Shown here piece by piece: positions 34,772 through 43,611 of a stretch of 64,000 nt of DNA (within the stretch, counting starts at the first letter, position 1; every line of letters starts with the position of its first letter). Source of the stretch: Brevibacterium sp. 239c. Lineage in GTDB: Bacteria; Actinomycetota; Actinomycetes; Actinomycetales; Brevibacteriaceae. The stretch spans positions 62,001-126,000 of the forward strand of contig NZ_FXZH01000005.1 in NCBI RefSeq assembly GCF_900169365.1, read 5' to 3'. The translations under genes and the position numbers were made by a program. The notes under the pieces were generated by a model that ran no database searches, was not told where the DNA came from, and was given only the letters and a program-made list of their open reading frames with translations.

Positions 34772-35905
34772 TCAGCCCGTTGTCAGCAGAATGCCGGGGT
34801 GCTCGGCCAGGATCTCGTCGACCGCTGTGAGGAAAGCGTCGGTCTCTTCCTCGGTGCCTGCATTGACGCGAGCATGGTTGGTGATGCCGATGTCGCGGAT
34901 CAGTATTCCTCGATCCAGCAGCTTCTGCCACAGTTCATGCGGTGAGGAGATGCTGCCGAACAGGACGAAGTTCGAATCACTGGGGTAGACGGTGAATCCG
35001 ACGTTGCTCAGGTGGTCCGAGATTCGATCGCGCGAGTCGATGAGTCGGTCGACGTTCTCCAGGAGAAGATCAGCATGTTCCAGCGCAGTGCAGGCGAGAA
35101 CCTGGGTGATCTCCGAGAGGTGGTACGGCAGGCGCACCAGGCGCAGGACGTCGATGAGCTCCGGGGCTGCGATGGCGTAGCCCAGGCGCAGGCCTGCGCA
35201 GGCGAATGCCTTGCTCATCGTCCGGGACACGACCAAACGGGGACGCCCGGCCAGGAGGGTCATCGCCGAAGCTCGTGCAGGCCTGGAGAATTCGGCGTAG
35301 GCCTCATCGACGATGACGATGCCCGAACAGTTGTCGTAGGCGGCTTCGATGACGTCGAGTCCGATCGAAGTTCCTGTCGGGTTGTTCGGTGTGCACAGGA
35401 AGACGATGTCGGGATCGGTTGCCGCAACTTCGGCGCCGACGGTTTCAGCATCAAGGGTGAAATCATCGTTGCGTGCTGACGACTGCCAGCTGGCACCGGT
35501 GCCGGTGGTGATCAGCGGGTGCATGGAGTAGCTGGGAGTGAATCCGAGGACCGTGCGACCCGGCCCCCCGAATGCTTGCACGATATGGGAGAGGACCTCG
35601 TTCGATCCGTTGGCCGCCCAGATCATATTGGGGCTGAGGCCAACCGTGTGACCGGATCGGTCATTGACTCCGTGCAGGTAGGTCACCAGATGTTCGCGCA
35701 GTTCCTCGAACTCTCGGTCAGGGTAGCGGTTGAGTCCAGCGAAGTGCCCGTCGACCGCCGAGCGCATGCTCTCGACGACGACGTCCGGGATCGGATAGGC
35801 GTTCTCGTTGACGTTCAGCTGCACCGGAACATCAAGGTGCGGAGCCCCGTAGGGCTTGAGGCCGACTAGGTCCGAACGTACTGGCAAAGACTCGTTATTT
35901 CCCAC
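34772..35905 (-). CDS. hisC: Histidinol-phosphate aminotransferase
   Basis: 377 aa fold-type I PLP enzyme. It has NVNENAYPIP (substrate end), AANGSNEVLSHI, CTPNNPTG, IVDEAYAEFS and the PLP lysine in SRTMSKAFACAGLRLGY, followed by the conserved arginine region. It converts imidazole acetol phosphate to histidinol phosphate. The start appears to be GTG 35905, 9 nt after the stop of the LysM gene. hisD, which often precedes hisC in related genomes, is absent here. Confidence 0.93.
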   Translation of the reverse strand: MGNNESLPVRSDLVGLKPYGAPHLDVPVQLNVNENAYPIPDVVVESMRSAVDGHFAGLNRYPDREFEELREHLVTYLHGVNDRSGHTVGLSPNMIWAANGSNEVLSHIVQAFGGPGRTVLGFTPSYSMHPLITTGTGASWQSSARNDDFTLDAETVGAEVAATDPDIVFLCTPNNPTGTSIGLDVIEAAYDNCSGIVIVDEAYAEFSRPARASAMTLLAGRPRLVVSRTMSKAFACAGLRLGYAIAAPELIDVLRLVRLPYHLSEITQVLACTALEHADLLLENVDRLIDSRDRISDHLSNVGFTVYPSDSNFVLFGSISSPHELWQKLLDRGILIRDIGITNHARVNAGTEEETDAFLTAVDEILAEHPGILLTTG

Positions 35906-35914
35906 CGCATCAGT

Positions 35915-36253
35915 CTAGCGTTGGGGCACATCCAGGGTCTGACCCGGGTGCACCACAGGCGTGGCCAGATGGTTGATGTCGACGATGTCAGACACCACAT
36001 CGCGAGTGTCTCGGTCGAGCCCGAGATCTACAGCCACAGCCCACAGCGACTCACCTTCGCCGACGACGACCGCGTCGGCGTCGATGCCGATGTCGGTGCT
36101 CTCGGCTTCTGCTCCGGCCGCGGCCGAGAACGACTGCGTGGCGACGAAGAATGCTCCGCCGACGATGACGAGAGCGCACACCATGGTCCGAAGCAGGCGC
36201 ATCGCCTGGCGTCCACGAGTGGTGAAACGCAGTTCCTGGTTCTGTGCAGACAT
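35915..36253 (-). CDS. LysM-domain membrane-anchored protein (SOS-type division inhibitor candidate)
   Basis: 112 aa. A basic N-terminus and one membrane span (about residues 21-47) are followed by a LysM domain (VVVGEGESLWAVAVDLGLDRDTRDVVSDIVDINHLATPVVHPGQTLDVP). Small membrane LysM proteins divergent from lexA include YneA (Bacillus) and similar division suppressors in actinobacteria, which block division during DNA damage. Three LexA-box-like sites lie in the shared spacer, supporting this role. The stop is only 9 nt before hisC, so SOS transcription may run into the his genes. Confidence 0.8.
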   Translation of the reverse strand: MSAQNQELRFTTRGRQAMRLLRTMVCALVIVGGAFFVATQSFSAAAGAEAESTDIGIDADAVVVGEGESLWAVAVDLGLDRDTRDVVSDIVDINHLATPVVHPGQTLDVPQR

Positions 36254-36294
36254 CGCTTAACCTCTTTCCTTCGTACGATTCCACCCGTAATAGG

Positions 36295-36310
36295 TAGAAC
36301 GTCTGTTCTA
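36295..36310. promoter_or_regulatory. LexA/SOS box 1
   Basis: TAGAAC-GTCT-GTTCTA is a perfect palindrome matching the actinobacterial GAACNNNNGTTC consensus, 41 bp upstream of the LysM gene. Confidence 0.8.
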
Positions 36311-36323
36311 TTCAACATGCCAA

Positions 36324-36339
36324 TCGAACATATGTCCAG
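36324..36339. promoter_or_regulatory. LexA/SOS box 2 (imperfect)
   Basis: TCGAACATATGTCCAG keeps TCGAAC and half of the second arm. Confidence 0.6.
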
Positions 36340-36345
36340 TCCAAC

Positions 36346-36361
36346 TCGAACATTTATGCGA
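36346..36361. promoter_or_regulatory. LexA/SOS box 3 (imperfect)
   Basis: TCGAACATTTATGCGA keeps TCGAAC and the terminal CGA. It is the site nearest lexA. Confidence 0.55.
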
Positions 36362-36487
36362 CAATGAGAGGGAACCAGCGTTGTTGATTGATCTGAAAGA
36401 ACCATCTCAGGCGGCACTGACACGAGAATTCTCGACGTGAGGATCAAGCGGTGAGGCCAGCGAGAATAGAACGAAGGGGAACGAGCA

Positions 36488-37243
36488 ATGGTTCAGAACA
36501 AACGAGGAAGAGGCCGTCCTCGTAATGAGGACGTCGCCAGCGAAATCGCGGCCGCCCGCCACGATGACGAAGACGTCTCGATTCCGGAAGGCTCCACCGG
36601 CGAGGGCGACTTCCGTCTGACCCCACGCCAGCGCCTGGTCCTCGAGACCATCGAACGTGCAGTCGTCACCAACGGCTATCCACCGAGCATGCGCGAGATC
36701 GGCAAAGCCGCCGGACTCGCCTCACTCTCCAGCGTGGCCCACCAACTCTCGCAGCTCGAACGCCTCGGCTATGTCCGCCGAGACCCGAAGCGCCCGCGTG
36801 CCATCGAAGTGGTCAATCCCTTCGAAGAGGAAGAGGCAGAGCGCGCTAAGTACGAAGAGCTGGCCAACAATACCGTCCAGGTTCCAGTGGTGGGTCGCAT
36901 TGCCGCCGGTGGTCCGATCCTGGCCGAGCAGGAAGTCGACGACGTCTTCTCTCTGCCGACTCAGGTCGTCGGTTCAGGTGACATGTTCCTGCTCAAGGTT
37001 GTCGGTGATTCGATGATCGAAGCCGCCATCTGCCACGACGACTGGGTGGTCGTGCGCAAACAGCACACAGCTGACAACGGTCAGATCGTGGCTGCGTTGC
37101 TCGACGGTGAAGCAACGGTGAAGACCCTCAAGCGCAAGGCAGGCCACCAGTGGCTGCTCCCCCAGAACAAGGACTACGAACCCATCGATGGCACCTATGC
37201 CCAGATCATGGGTCTCGTCGTAACGGTCATTCGCCGCCTTTGA
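36488..37243 (+). CDS. lexA: SOS repressor LexA
   Basis: 251 aa. A 40-residue N-terminal extension precedes the winged HTH ([56 protein letters not shown]). The self-cleavage site is Ala140-Gly141 ([10 protein letters not shown]), and the catalytic dyad is Ser175 ([11 protein letters not shown]) and Lys212 (ATVKTLKRK). RecA-ssDNA stimulates cleavage. AAGGGG precedes the ATG. It is divergent from the LysM gene, and three boxes in the spacer imply autoregulation. recA in this window also has a LexA box. Confidence 0.97.
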   Translation: MVQNKRGRGRPRNEDVASEIAAARHDDEDVSIPEGSTGEGDFRLTPRQRLVLETIERAVVTNGYPPSMREIGKAAGLASLSSVAHQLSQLERLGYVRRDPKRPRAIEVVNPFEEEEAERAKYEELANNTVQVPVVGRIAAGGPILAEQEVDDVFSLPTQVVGSGDMFLLKVVGDSMIEAAICHDDWVVVRKQHTADNGQIVAALLDGEATVKTLKRKAGHQWLLPQNKDYEPIDGTYAQIMGLVVTVIRRL

Positions 37244-37300
37244 CACAGCCGGCCAGGCCTCTGCCCTCGTCGGTCTGACAACCGCTCAGGCTCCACTAGC

Positions 37301-37332
37301 TGTGCCCCCGACCGATATCGGTCGGGGGCACA
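37301..37332. terminator. Bidirectional terminator lexA / dinG
   Basis: A 32-nt perfect palindrome (arm TGTGCCCCCGACCGAT) lies between two convergent genes. CAGTGCGTTTC follows on the plus strand. Confidence 0.75.
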
Positions 37333-37350
37333 GTGCGTTTCAGTCTCCGG

Positions 37351-39318
37351 TCATTTCTCGGTGGCGGCCAGACGTCCCAGGCTGCTCTTCACGAGTGCCG
37401 AATCGGTCGTCGGCCACATCGATGGCATCGAGTTCACCAAGTAGCCGCCGTAGCGGGCCGAGCGCAGGCGTGAGTCGAGGACAGCCACGACTCCCCTGTC
37501 CGATGTCGACCGAATGAGGCGGCCCGCGCCCTGTGCCAGGCGCAGTGCGGCATGAGTGGCGCTGACGGCCATGAACCCGTTGACTCCCCGATCATCGGCA
37601 TCTCTCGACCTGGCCTGCATCAGCGGGTCATCGGGGCGTGGGAACGGAAGCCGGTCGATGATGACGAGACGATTGGTCCGGCCCGGCACGTCCACTCCCT
37701 GCCACAGCGACATGGTGCCGAAGAGGCAGGCTTGGTCATCTGCGGTGAATTGAGAGACCAGCGACGGCAGCCCGTCATCACCTTGGAGCAGGATCGGGAA
37801 GCCCAATTTCGCCCGCAGGTGTTCGGCTGCGGCATTCGCGGCCGCGCGTGAGGAGAAGAGTCCCAGTGCACCGCCCTGGGACGCGGTGACCAGTTCCTCC
37901 AACTCGTCCAGAGCCTGTTCGCTCAGGCCGCTGCGGCCCGGACGCGGAAGGTGGGCTGCGACATAGAGGATGCTCTGCTTGCCGTAGTCGAAGGGTGATC
38001 CGACATCGAGGCTGTCCCATTTGGGTGCATCGGGGCCGAAGAGTCCCAATGACGCTGCGACCGCGTCGAAGTTACCACCCAGTGACAGAGTCGCCGAGGT
38101 GGCCACCACCGTCGATTCCTCGAAGATCCCTGACCTCATGGTCCCGGCAACGCTGAGCGGCGCGACGACGAGGTTCGTGGTCTCCCGTTCCCGGAAGGTG
38201 CTTCTCGACAACCACACGACATCGTTCTTGCCCGGTGCACAGAAGCGCTCGGCGAGTTCGAAGATCTCCTGGCACCGGGCCTTGGCCATCTGCCGACCGG
38301 CGTCGGACTCTTCGGTTTTGCCGCCGATGTCATTGATGATCTGTCGCGTGGAGTCACGAATCTGGGCCAACGCGAGGGACAGTGCCTCGCTCATATTCAT
38401 GATCAGGCCCTCGGCGACTCCGCTCTGGGCACGTTCGAGTGCTGCGGCGGCCGAGTCGAGCAGCGCGACGACACCGTCCTGCACGATCGTGTGCTTGCGC
38501 ACGGAACTAGTGGCGGCCGCGAGCATGCTGGTGTTGATCTGACCGGACAGTGCGTTGGTGACCCGGTCCTTCAATTCGTGGGCCTCGTCGATGATGATGA
38601 CATCATGTTCGGGCAGCACCGTGTTCTCACCGAAGGCGTCGATGGCCAACAGGGCATGGTTGGTCACGACGATGTCAGCCTCGGCGGCATTGTTGCGGGC
38701 CAGCTCCGCGAAGCATTCCGTGTACAGGGGACAGTTCGAGCCGAGGCAGTCGAAAGCGTTGACTGATACCTCTGACCACGCCCTGTCGCTGACACCAGGC
38801 AGAAGATCATCGCGATCCCCGCTGTCAGTGGTCTTCTCCCACGTACGGATCCGCTGAATCTCCTCACCCAGACCCGACCGGTCGTTGGCCTTGCGACCGG
38901 CCTCCGCATCGGCACCGAGGTCGAAGAGCATCCCTTCGCCCTCATCGGGATACCCGCCGGAGAGCTTGTGCTTGCACACATAGTTGCGTCGGCCTTTGAG
39001 CAGGGCCGCGCGTGGCAGCGGGTCGAGAGTCTTCTTCACCGACTTGAACAGGCGCGGCAGGTCACGGTGGATGATCTGTGTCTGCAGAGCCAAGGTGGCC
39101 GTGGACACGATGACGCGCTTGCCTGTTCGACTGGAGTACTCGGCCGCAGGAACCAGGTACGCCAACGACTTTCCTGTGCCGGTTCCGGCCTGAACCAGAA
39201 GGTGGATGCCCTTGTCTACCGACGAGGCAACCGCTTCGGCCATCTCCGTCTGACCGTGTCTGGGCGAGCCGCCGATGGCACCTACGGCGGACTCGAGCAG
39301 ATCTTCGACCTTACTCAC
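37351..39318 (-). CDS. dinG: DinG/XPD-family ATP-dependent DNA helicase
   Basis: 655 aa. Walker A VQAGTGTGKSLAYLVP near residue 45, four-Cys Fe-S-type region (CKHKL, then FDCLGSNCPLYTECF), IVTNHALLAID, DEAH box IIIDEAHEL near residue 243, and the C-terminal motifs LFGTMSLWQGVDVPG and QGAGRLIRS. Such 5'-3' helicases unwind D-loops, R-loops or G4 structures. GTG start overlaps the hflX stop (GTGA), so hflX-dinG is one transcript. I see no LexA box close to it. Confidence 0.9.
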   Translation of the reverse strand: MSKVEDLLESAVGAIGGSPRHGQTEMAEAVASSVDKGIHLLVQAGTGTGKSLAYLVPAAEYSSRTGKRVIVSTATLALQTQIIHRDLPRLFKSVKKTLDPLPRAALLKGRRNYVCKHKLSGGYPDEGEGMLFDLGADAEAGRKANDRSGLGEEIQRIRTWEKTTDSGDRDDLLPGVSDRAWSEVSVNAFDCLGSNCPLYTECFAELARNNAAEADIVVTNHALLAIDAFGENTVLPEHDVIIIDEAHELKDRVTNALSGQINTSMLAAATSSVRKHTIVQDGVVALLDSAAAALERAQSGVAEGLIMNMSEALSLALAQIRDSTRQIINDIGGKTEESDAGRQMAKARCQEIFELAERFCAPGKNDVVWLSRSTFRERETTNLVVAPLSVAGTMRSGIFEESTVVATSATLSLGGNFDAVAASLGLFGPDAPKWDSLDVGSPFDYGKQSILYVAAHLPRPGRSGLSEQALDELEELVTASQGGALGLFSSRAAANAAAEHLRAKLGFPILLQGDDGLPSLVSQFTADDQACLFGTMSLWQGVDVPGRTNRLVIIDRLPFPRPDDPLMQARSRDADDRGVNGFMAVSATHAALRLAQGAGRLIRSTSDRGVVAVLDSRLRSARYGGYLVNSMPSMWPTTDSALVKSSLGRLAATEK

Positions 39319-40790
39319 TTGCCGATGACCAGGTCCGGACGTCGGAAGTCTGCGAGCTCCGCTGCCAGGTCTGCCGGAACCTTCGCCTGCATGGCGGTTC
39401 CCTCGGCACCGTGTTCTTCGTGTTCGACCGTGCCCAGTGCATAGATCTTCGACACGAGGTCGCCGCGCTCATAGGGGATGAGCACTGTGACGTCAATATT
39501 CGGCGAGGGCAGCATCGCCTCGATTCTTTCGACGAGCTCGGCGATTCCCTCCTTGGTCACAGCGGAGACGAAGCAGGCATCCGGGTACTCCGCGTGGAGT
39601 CCGGTCACCACTGCTTCATCGGCAAGGTCGGCCTTGTTGAAGACCAGGAGTTCGGGGATATCTCCGGTCTCGACGTCTTTGAGTACATCCCGGACGGCAT
39701 GGATCTGTCCATGCGGATCCGGGTGCGAGGCATCGACGATGTGAAGGATCAGATCCGAGTCGGAGGCCTCTTCCAATGTCGACCGAAATGCTTCGACCAA
39801 CTGGTGTGGAAGGTTTCGGACGAAGCCGACAGTGTCCGTGTAGGTGAAAGTGATGCCCTCCGCGGTCCGGGACTGTCGCACAGTCGGATCCAGGGTGGCG
39901 AAGAGCGCATTCTGCACCATCACCTCGGCGTCGGTGAGCTGGTTGAGCAGGGAGGACTTGCCGGCGTTGGTGTAGCCGACGATCGCCACCGACGGGATGT
40001 GGTTGCGTGCGCGGTTCTTTCGCTTCGTCAACCGTGAGGGTGCCATCCCTTCGATCTGTCGGCGCAGCTTCGACATTCTGGCCCTGATTCGACGGCGGTC
40101 GAGTTCGATCTTCGTCTCACCGGGACCGCGGGAACCGATTCCAGCACCGCCGGCAACCTGGCCACCCGCCTGACGCGACAGTGACTCGCCCCAGCCGCGT
40201 AGGCGTGGGAGCAGGTATTCGAGCTGAGCCAGTTCGACCTGGGCCTTGCCCTCGCGGGACTTAGCATGCTGGGCGAAGATGTCGAGGATGAGGGCAACGC
40301 GGTCGATGACCTTGACCTTGATGACGTCTTCGAGTCCGCGGCGTTGGCTGGGTGCGAGTTCGGAGTCGATGATCACGGTGTCGGCACCTTCGGAGGCAAC
40401 GATCTCGGCCAGCTCGGCGGCTTTGCCCTTGCCGAGGTAGGTTCCAGGGTCCGGGGTCTCGCGGCGTTGGATGATGGCGTCGAGCACCTCGGATCCAGCG
40501 GTCTCTGCGAGTGCCGCGAGCTCCCTGATCGAGTTCTCGGCGTCAGCCTGCGTGGTGTTCCACAGTCCGGCGAGGACGACCTTCTCCAGGCGGACCTGGC
40601 GGTATTCGACCTCGGTGATGTCTTCGAGTTCGGTGGACAGGCCGGCGACCCGTTTGAGTGCCGCCCTCTCAGCCAGATCGAACTGCGAGGCGTCATCGAC
40701 GTTTGATTCGTTGGCACCCAAGGCTTGGGCACCTCGTGCGAGAACGCGGTCGAGCATCGCGTCCCGACGCTCTTTGTCAGTGGACGTCAT
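39315..40790 (-). CDS. hflX: Ribosome-associated GTPase HflX
   Basis: 491 aa. The N-terminal HflX domain (GTYLGKGKAAELAEIVASEGADTVIIDSELAPSQRRGLEDVIKVKVIDR) has the glycine-rich motif. It is followed by a coiled-coil with GPGETKIELDRRRIR, then a TRAFAC G domain: G1 GYTNAGKSSLLN near residue 278, G3 DTVGF, G4 NKAD. It splits stalled ribosomes and binds 50S. AAGGAA precedes the ATG. The length includes an N-terminal extension of about 60 aa. Confidence 0.96.
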   Translation of the reverse strand: MTSTDKERRDAMLDRVLARGAQALGANESNVDDASQFDLAERAALKRVAGLSTELEDITEVEYRQVRLEKVVLAGLWNTTQADAENSIRELAALAETAGSEVLDAIIQRRETPDPGTYLGKGKAAELAEIVASEGADTVIIDSELAPSQRRGLEDVIKVKVIDRVALILDIFAQHAKSREGKAQVELAQLEYLLPRLRGWGESLSRQAGGQVAGGAGIGSRGPGETKIELDRRRIRARMSKLRRQIEGMAPSRLTKRKNRARNHIPSVAIVGYTNAGKSSLLNQLTDAEVMVQNALFATLDPTVRQSRTAEGITFTYTDTVGFVRNLPHQLVEAFRSTLEEASDSDLILHIVDASHPDPHGQIHAVRDVLKDVETGDIPELLVFNKADLADEAVVTGLHAEYPDACFVSAVTKEGIAELVERIEAMLPSPNIDVTVLIPYERGDLVSKIYALGTVEHEEHGAEGTAMQAKVPADLAAELADFRRPDLVIGK

Positions 40791-40888
40791 TCATTCCTTT
40801 GTTCGTTTCCACTCTTCGCGGCACTGCTGCCGTGCGGAGAGTTTCCTCTCAGAACAGAGAGGTGTCCATCAATTCTCCCACAGCCGTC

Positions 40889-40894
40889 TAGACT
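40889..40894 (+). promoter_or_regulatory. -10 of the methyltransferase gene (leaderless)
   Basis: TAGACT ends 6 nt before the GTG at 40901. No Shine-Dalgarno precedes the start. Confidence 0.5.
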
Positions 40895-40900
40895 GTAACG

Positions 40901-41515
40901 GTGTCTGAGCACTATTTCACCGAATCGCCCAGCAGCGAAGCCAAAACACGCGAGCTGACCCTTGATCTCGCGGGCCGCGAGGTCACGGTCGAGACGGTTT
41001 CGGGGACGTTCTCCCCCACGCGTTTGGATCTGGGAACAGCGGTTCTGATACGCCATCTCCCGACACCGGAGCCCGGCGAGATCCTCGATCTGGGGTGCGG
41101 TTGGGGTCCCATCTCCTTGGACGCAGCGCTCAGTGCCAAGGACGCCGAGGTAGATGTTCGTGTGTGGGCGCTCGACGTCAATTCCCGGTCCCTTGATGCC
41201 ACGCGCAAGAATGCGCAGCGTCATGGCCTGAGTTCGATTCGTCCCGTCACCGCTGATGAGATCCCGTCGGACATGCAGTTCAGTGCGATCCGTTCGAATC
41301 CGCCGATCAGGGTTGGCAAGGAGGCTCTGCACGGGCTGCTGACCACTTGGCTGCCACGCTTGGCTCCCGGCGGACGCGCCGATCTCGTCGTGTCGAAGAA
41401 CCTCGGTGCGGATTCTCTGCAGAAGTGGCTCATCGAAACTCTGGGACAAGGCTTCAGTGTCGTGCGCACCGGGTCGTCGAAGGGTTTCCGGGTCCTCACC
41501 GTCACCCGCGACTGA
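40901..41515 (+). CDS. Class I SAM-dependent methyltransferase (RsmC-like small domain)
   Basis: 204 aa. Motif I ILDLGCGWGPISLDAA, an acidic ALDVN after beta-2, and the NPPIRVGK catalytic motif place it in the MTS/RsmC group of N2-guanine or related methyltransferases. It lacks the N-terminal pseudo-domain of E. coli RsmC, as is usual in actinobacteria. The target (16S rRNA or another RNA) is inferred. The GTG start has a -10 six bases upstream. Divergent from hflX. Confidence 0.88.
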   Translation: MSEHYFTESPSSEAKTRELTLDLAGREVTVETVSGTFSPTRLDLGTAVLIRHLPTPEPGEILDLGCGWGPISLDAALSAKDAEVDVRVWALDVNSRSLDATRKNAQRHGLSSIRPVTADEIPSDMQFSAIRSNPPIRVGKEALHGLLTTWLPRLAPGGRADLVVSKNLGADSLQKWLIETLGQGFSVVRTGSSKGFRVLTVTRD

Positions 41516-41533
41516 TCGAACCGCAAACCGAAC

Positions 41534-41546
41534 AAGCCGCAGGCTT
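41534..41546. terminator. Small hairpin between methyltransferase and dapF
   Basis: AAGCC-GCA-GGCTT lies between convergent genes. The stem is short with no T-tract, so confidence is low. Confidence 0.3.
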
Positions 41547-41548
41547 GC

Positions 41549-41581
41549 TGAGGTCAACATCTGGTTGAGGTCAACATCTGG
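41549..41581. repeat. 17-bp tandem duplication
   Basis: TGAGGTCAACATCTGG occurs twice (41549-41564 and 41566-41581), followed by a partial third copy CTCAGGTCA. It is non-coding, between convergent genes. Confidence 0.7.
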
Positions 41582-41604
41582 CTCAGGTCAGCTGCCGGCG
41601 AAAG

Positions 41605-42597
41605 TCAGCTGATTGTGCCGCTGGCGACCAGAACAGCCGGTCCGGAGAGGGTGACGTTGCCGCGGGTGCCGTCTTCGTTCACAGTGATGCCGATGCGCAG
41701 CTGACCGCCGGGAACATCCACACGCCACTGCAGTGGAGAGGCAGGTCCTGCCCAGTGGTGGGCGGCAATGGCTGCGGCGCACGCTCCCGTACCGCAGGAC
41801 CGGGTCTCTCCGACACCGCGTTCGAATACCCTCATGCGCAGGGCACCTTCTCCCCCGGCCACGTCGCTGCGTGCTGGTTCCATAACGATGTATTCGACGT
41901 TCGATCCTTGAGGTGGAACCGGGTCGAGGATCGGTGCGTCGCGCAGTTCTGCGCTGTCGAGTTCAGCCAGCTCGGCGAGTGCGACCACCGTGTGAGGGTT
42001 GCCGGTCTCGACGCGCATGCCGGGGCGGGGAACTTCGATGCCCGAGGTCGTTACGAGAACGTGGTCACTGTCATCCAGAGACCATTCGCCCATGTCGATC
42101 ATGTACCAGGCATCGCTCGCGGAGCCGGGAAGCCTCGGTCCTGCCGCGGCCGCTGTCTCGTCACCGGTCTGCTTGCCCAGTGCAGGGTTGAGGACCGTGC
42201 GGACGGTCTTGATGCCGTCTCGTGTGCCGACGAGGATCTCTCTGGCATCGGCTGGGACGCGACCAGTGGTCACCAGCACGTGGGCGAAGACGCGGACGCC
42301 GTTGCCGCACATTTCGGAGAGGCTGCCGTCGTGGTTGTAGTAGTCCATGAACCATTCGGCTCCGGCCTCGGCCTGCTCGAGAGCGCCGGGGATCCCGCTG
42401 CTTGCCGAGCGGACGATGCGGATGACACCGTCGCTGCCCAGGCCCGAGCGACGATCGGCCAGGAGCGCGATCGTTTCAGGATGCATCTCAAGGGAACTGT
42501 CGTCGTCGGCTAAGAGGACGAAGTCGTTCTGCGTGCCATGGCCCTTGATGAAGTCGGTGCCTGCGATATCGGCGAATGGTGACTGGGAGGAACTCAT
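41605..42597 (-). CDS. dapF: Diaminopimelate epimerase
   Basis: 330 aa. It epimerises LL-DAP to meso-DAP for lysine and peptidoglycan. The two catalytic cysteines lie in LSEMCGNGVRVFAH and TRSCGTGACAAAIA, the substrate loop in KGHGTQNDFVLL. It is longer than E. coli DapF (274 aa) because of inserted loops such as the Ala-rich stretch around GDETAAAAGPRLPGSASDAW. TAGGAT sits 6 nt before the ATG, so besides read-through from miaA it may have its own leaderless promoter. Confidence 0.96.
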   Translation of the reverse strand: MSSSQSPFADIAGTDFIKGHGTQNDFVLLADDDSSLEMHPETIALLADRRSGLGSDGVIRIVRSASSGIPGALEQAEAGAEWFMDYYNHDGSLSEMCGNGVRVFAHVLVTTGRVPADAREILVGTRDGIKTVRTVLNPALGKQTGDETAAAAGPRLPGSASDAWYMIDMGEWSLDDSDHVLVTTSGIEVPRPGMRVETGNPHTVVALAELAELDSAELRDAPILDPVPPQGSNVEYIVMEPARSDVAGGEGALRMRVFERGVGETRSCGTGACAAAIAAHHWAGPASPLQWRVDVPGGQLRIGITVNEDGTRGNVTLSGPAVLVASGTIS

Positions 42598-42603
42598 GAA
42601 CTT

Positions 42604-42609
42604 ATCCTA
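42604..42609 (-). promoter_or_regulatory. Candidate -10 of dapF (leaderless)
   Basis: TAGGAT on the minus strand ends 6 nt before ATG 42597. No ribosome binding site is visible. Confidence 0.4.
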
Positions 42610-42663
42610 TCGGTGAGCGATCCGCACTTGGCACAGTCGGCTTTCAGTTCTAGAGAATGGACT

Positions 42664-43599
42664 TCAGCTCTCGGGGTCTGTTGTGCCTGCGATAGTCTCG
42701 AGGGCGAGGGCAGCATTGGCCTCATGGTCGCCGGCGGTCGCGTCGATCCAGACGGTGCGCGGATCCCTGCGGAACCAGGTGTCCTGTCTGCGTGCGAATT
42801 GCCGGGTTCTGATGGTCGTCTGCTCTTGGGCTGTGTCTTGGTCGAGTTCGCCGCTCAGGTGCTGCTGGATCTGTGCATACCCGATGGCCCGCGATGCGGT
42901 TCTGCCTTCGGCCAGACCACGCTCGAGGAGACTGCGGACTTCGTCGACCCACCCTTGTTCCCACATGATTTTCACCCGGGCAGCGATTCGTTCGTGCAGG
43001 GTGGCCCGCTCCACGCTCAGCCCTAGGTGGAGGGTCGGTTCGATGGCCTGGTAGTCGGGCAGCTGAGCGCTGAAGGGGCGTCCGGTCAGCTCGATGACTT
43101 CGAGGGCACGCACGATGCGTCGGGAGTCGTTTGGTGTGATTTTCTCCGCGGCGGCGGGGTCGACTTCCTGCAGGTGCCGGTGCCTGCCCCACCGGTCGGC
43201 GTCGACTTCGGATTCGATTCGTGCCCGCACCTCGGGGTCGGTGCCGGGGAATTCCATGCGGTCGGTCGCGGCTCGCACGTACAGTCCCGATCCGCCGACG
43301 AGGATGGGTCGTCTCCCCCGGGTGCGGATGTCTGCGATGGCCTCACGCGCCTGCCTTTGAAAGGTCCGTACGTTCGCTTCTTCACGCACGTCGAGGATGT
43401 CGATGAGGTGGTGGGTGATTCCTCGGCGCTCATTGACGGGCAGTTTGGCGGTGCCGATGTCCATGCCTCGGTAGAACTGCATGGAATCCGTATTGATGAT
43501 CTCCCCGTTGAGGTGTTCAGCCAGGTTGAGTGCCAGGTCCGATTTTCCTGTGGCTGTGGCCCCGGCGATGGTGATGATGGGCTCTTCGGCCGTGCTCAA
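42664..43599 (-). CDS. miaA: tRNA dimethylallyltransferase
   Basis: 311 aa. The P-loop GATATGKSDLALNLA, the DSMQFYRGMDIGTAK substrate motif and the KIMWEQGWVDEVRSLLERGL ... AIGYAQIQQHLSGELDQDTA tRNA-binding region are intact. It isopentenylates A37 of tRNAs reading UNN codons. MiaB, two genes upstream, completes the ms2i6A modification. It follows the dioxygenase-like gene by 12 bp on the same strand. Confidence 0.96.
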   Translation of the reverse strand: MSTAEEPIITIAGATATGKSDLALNLAEHLNGEIINTDSMQFYRGMDIGTAKLPVNERRGITHHLIDILDVREEANVRTFQRQAREAIADIRTRGRRPILVGGSGLYVRAATDRMEFPGTDPEVRARIESEVDADRWGRHRHLQEVDPAAAEKITPNDSRRIVRALEVIELTGRPFSAQLPDYQAIEPTLHLGLSVERATLHERIAARVKIMWEQGWVDEVRSLLERGLAEGRTASRAIGYAQIQQHLSGELDQDTAQEQTTIRTRQFARRQDTWFRRDPRTVWIDATAGDHEANAALALETIAGTTDPES

Positions 43600-43611
43600 G
43601 GGTGGCTCATC

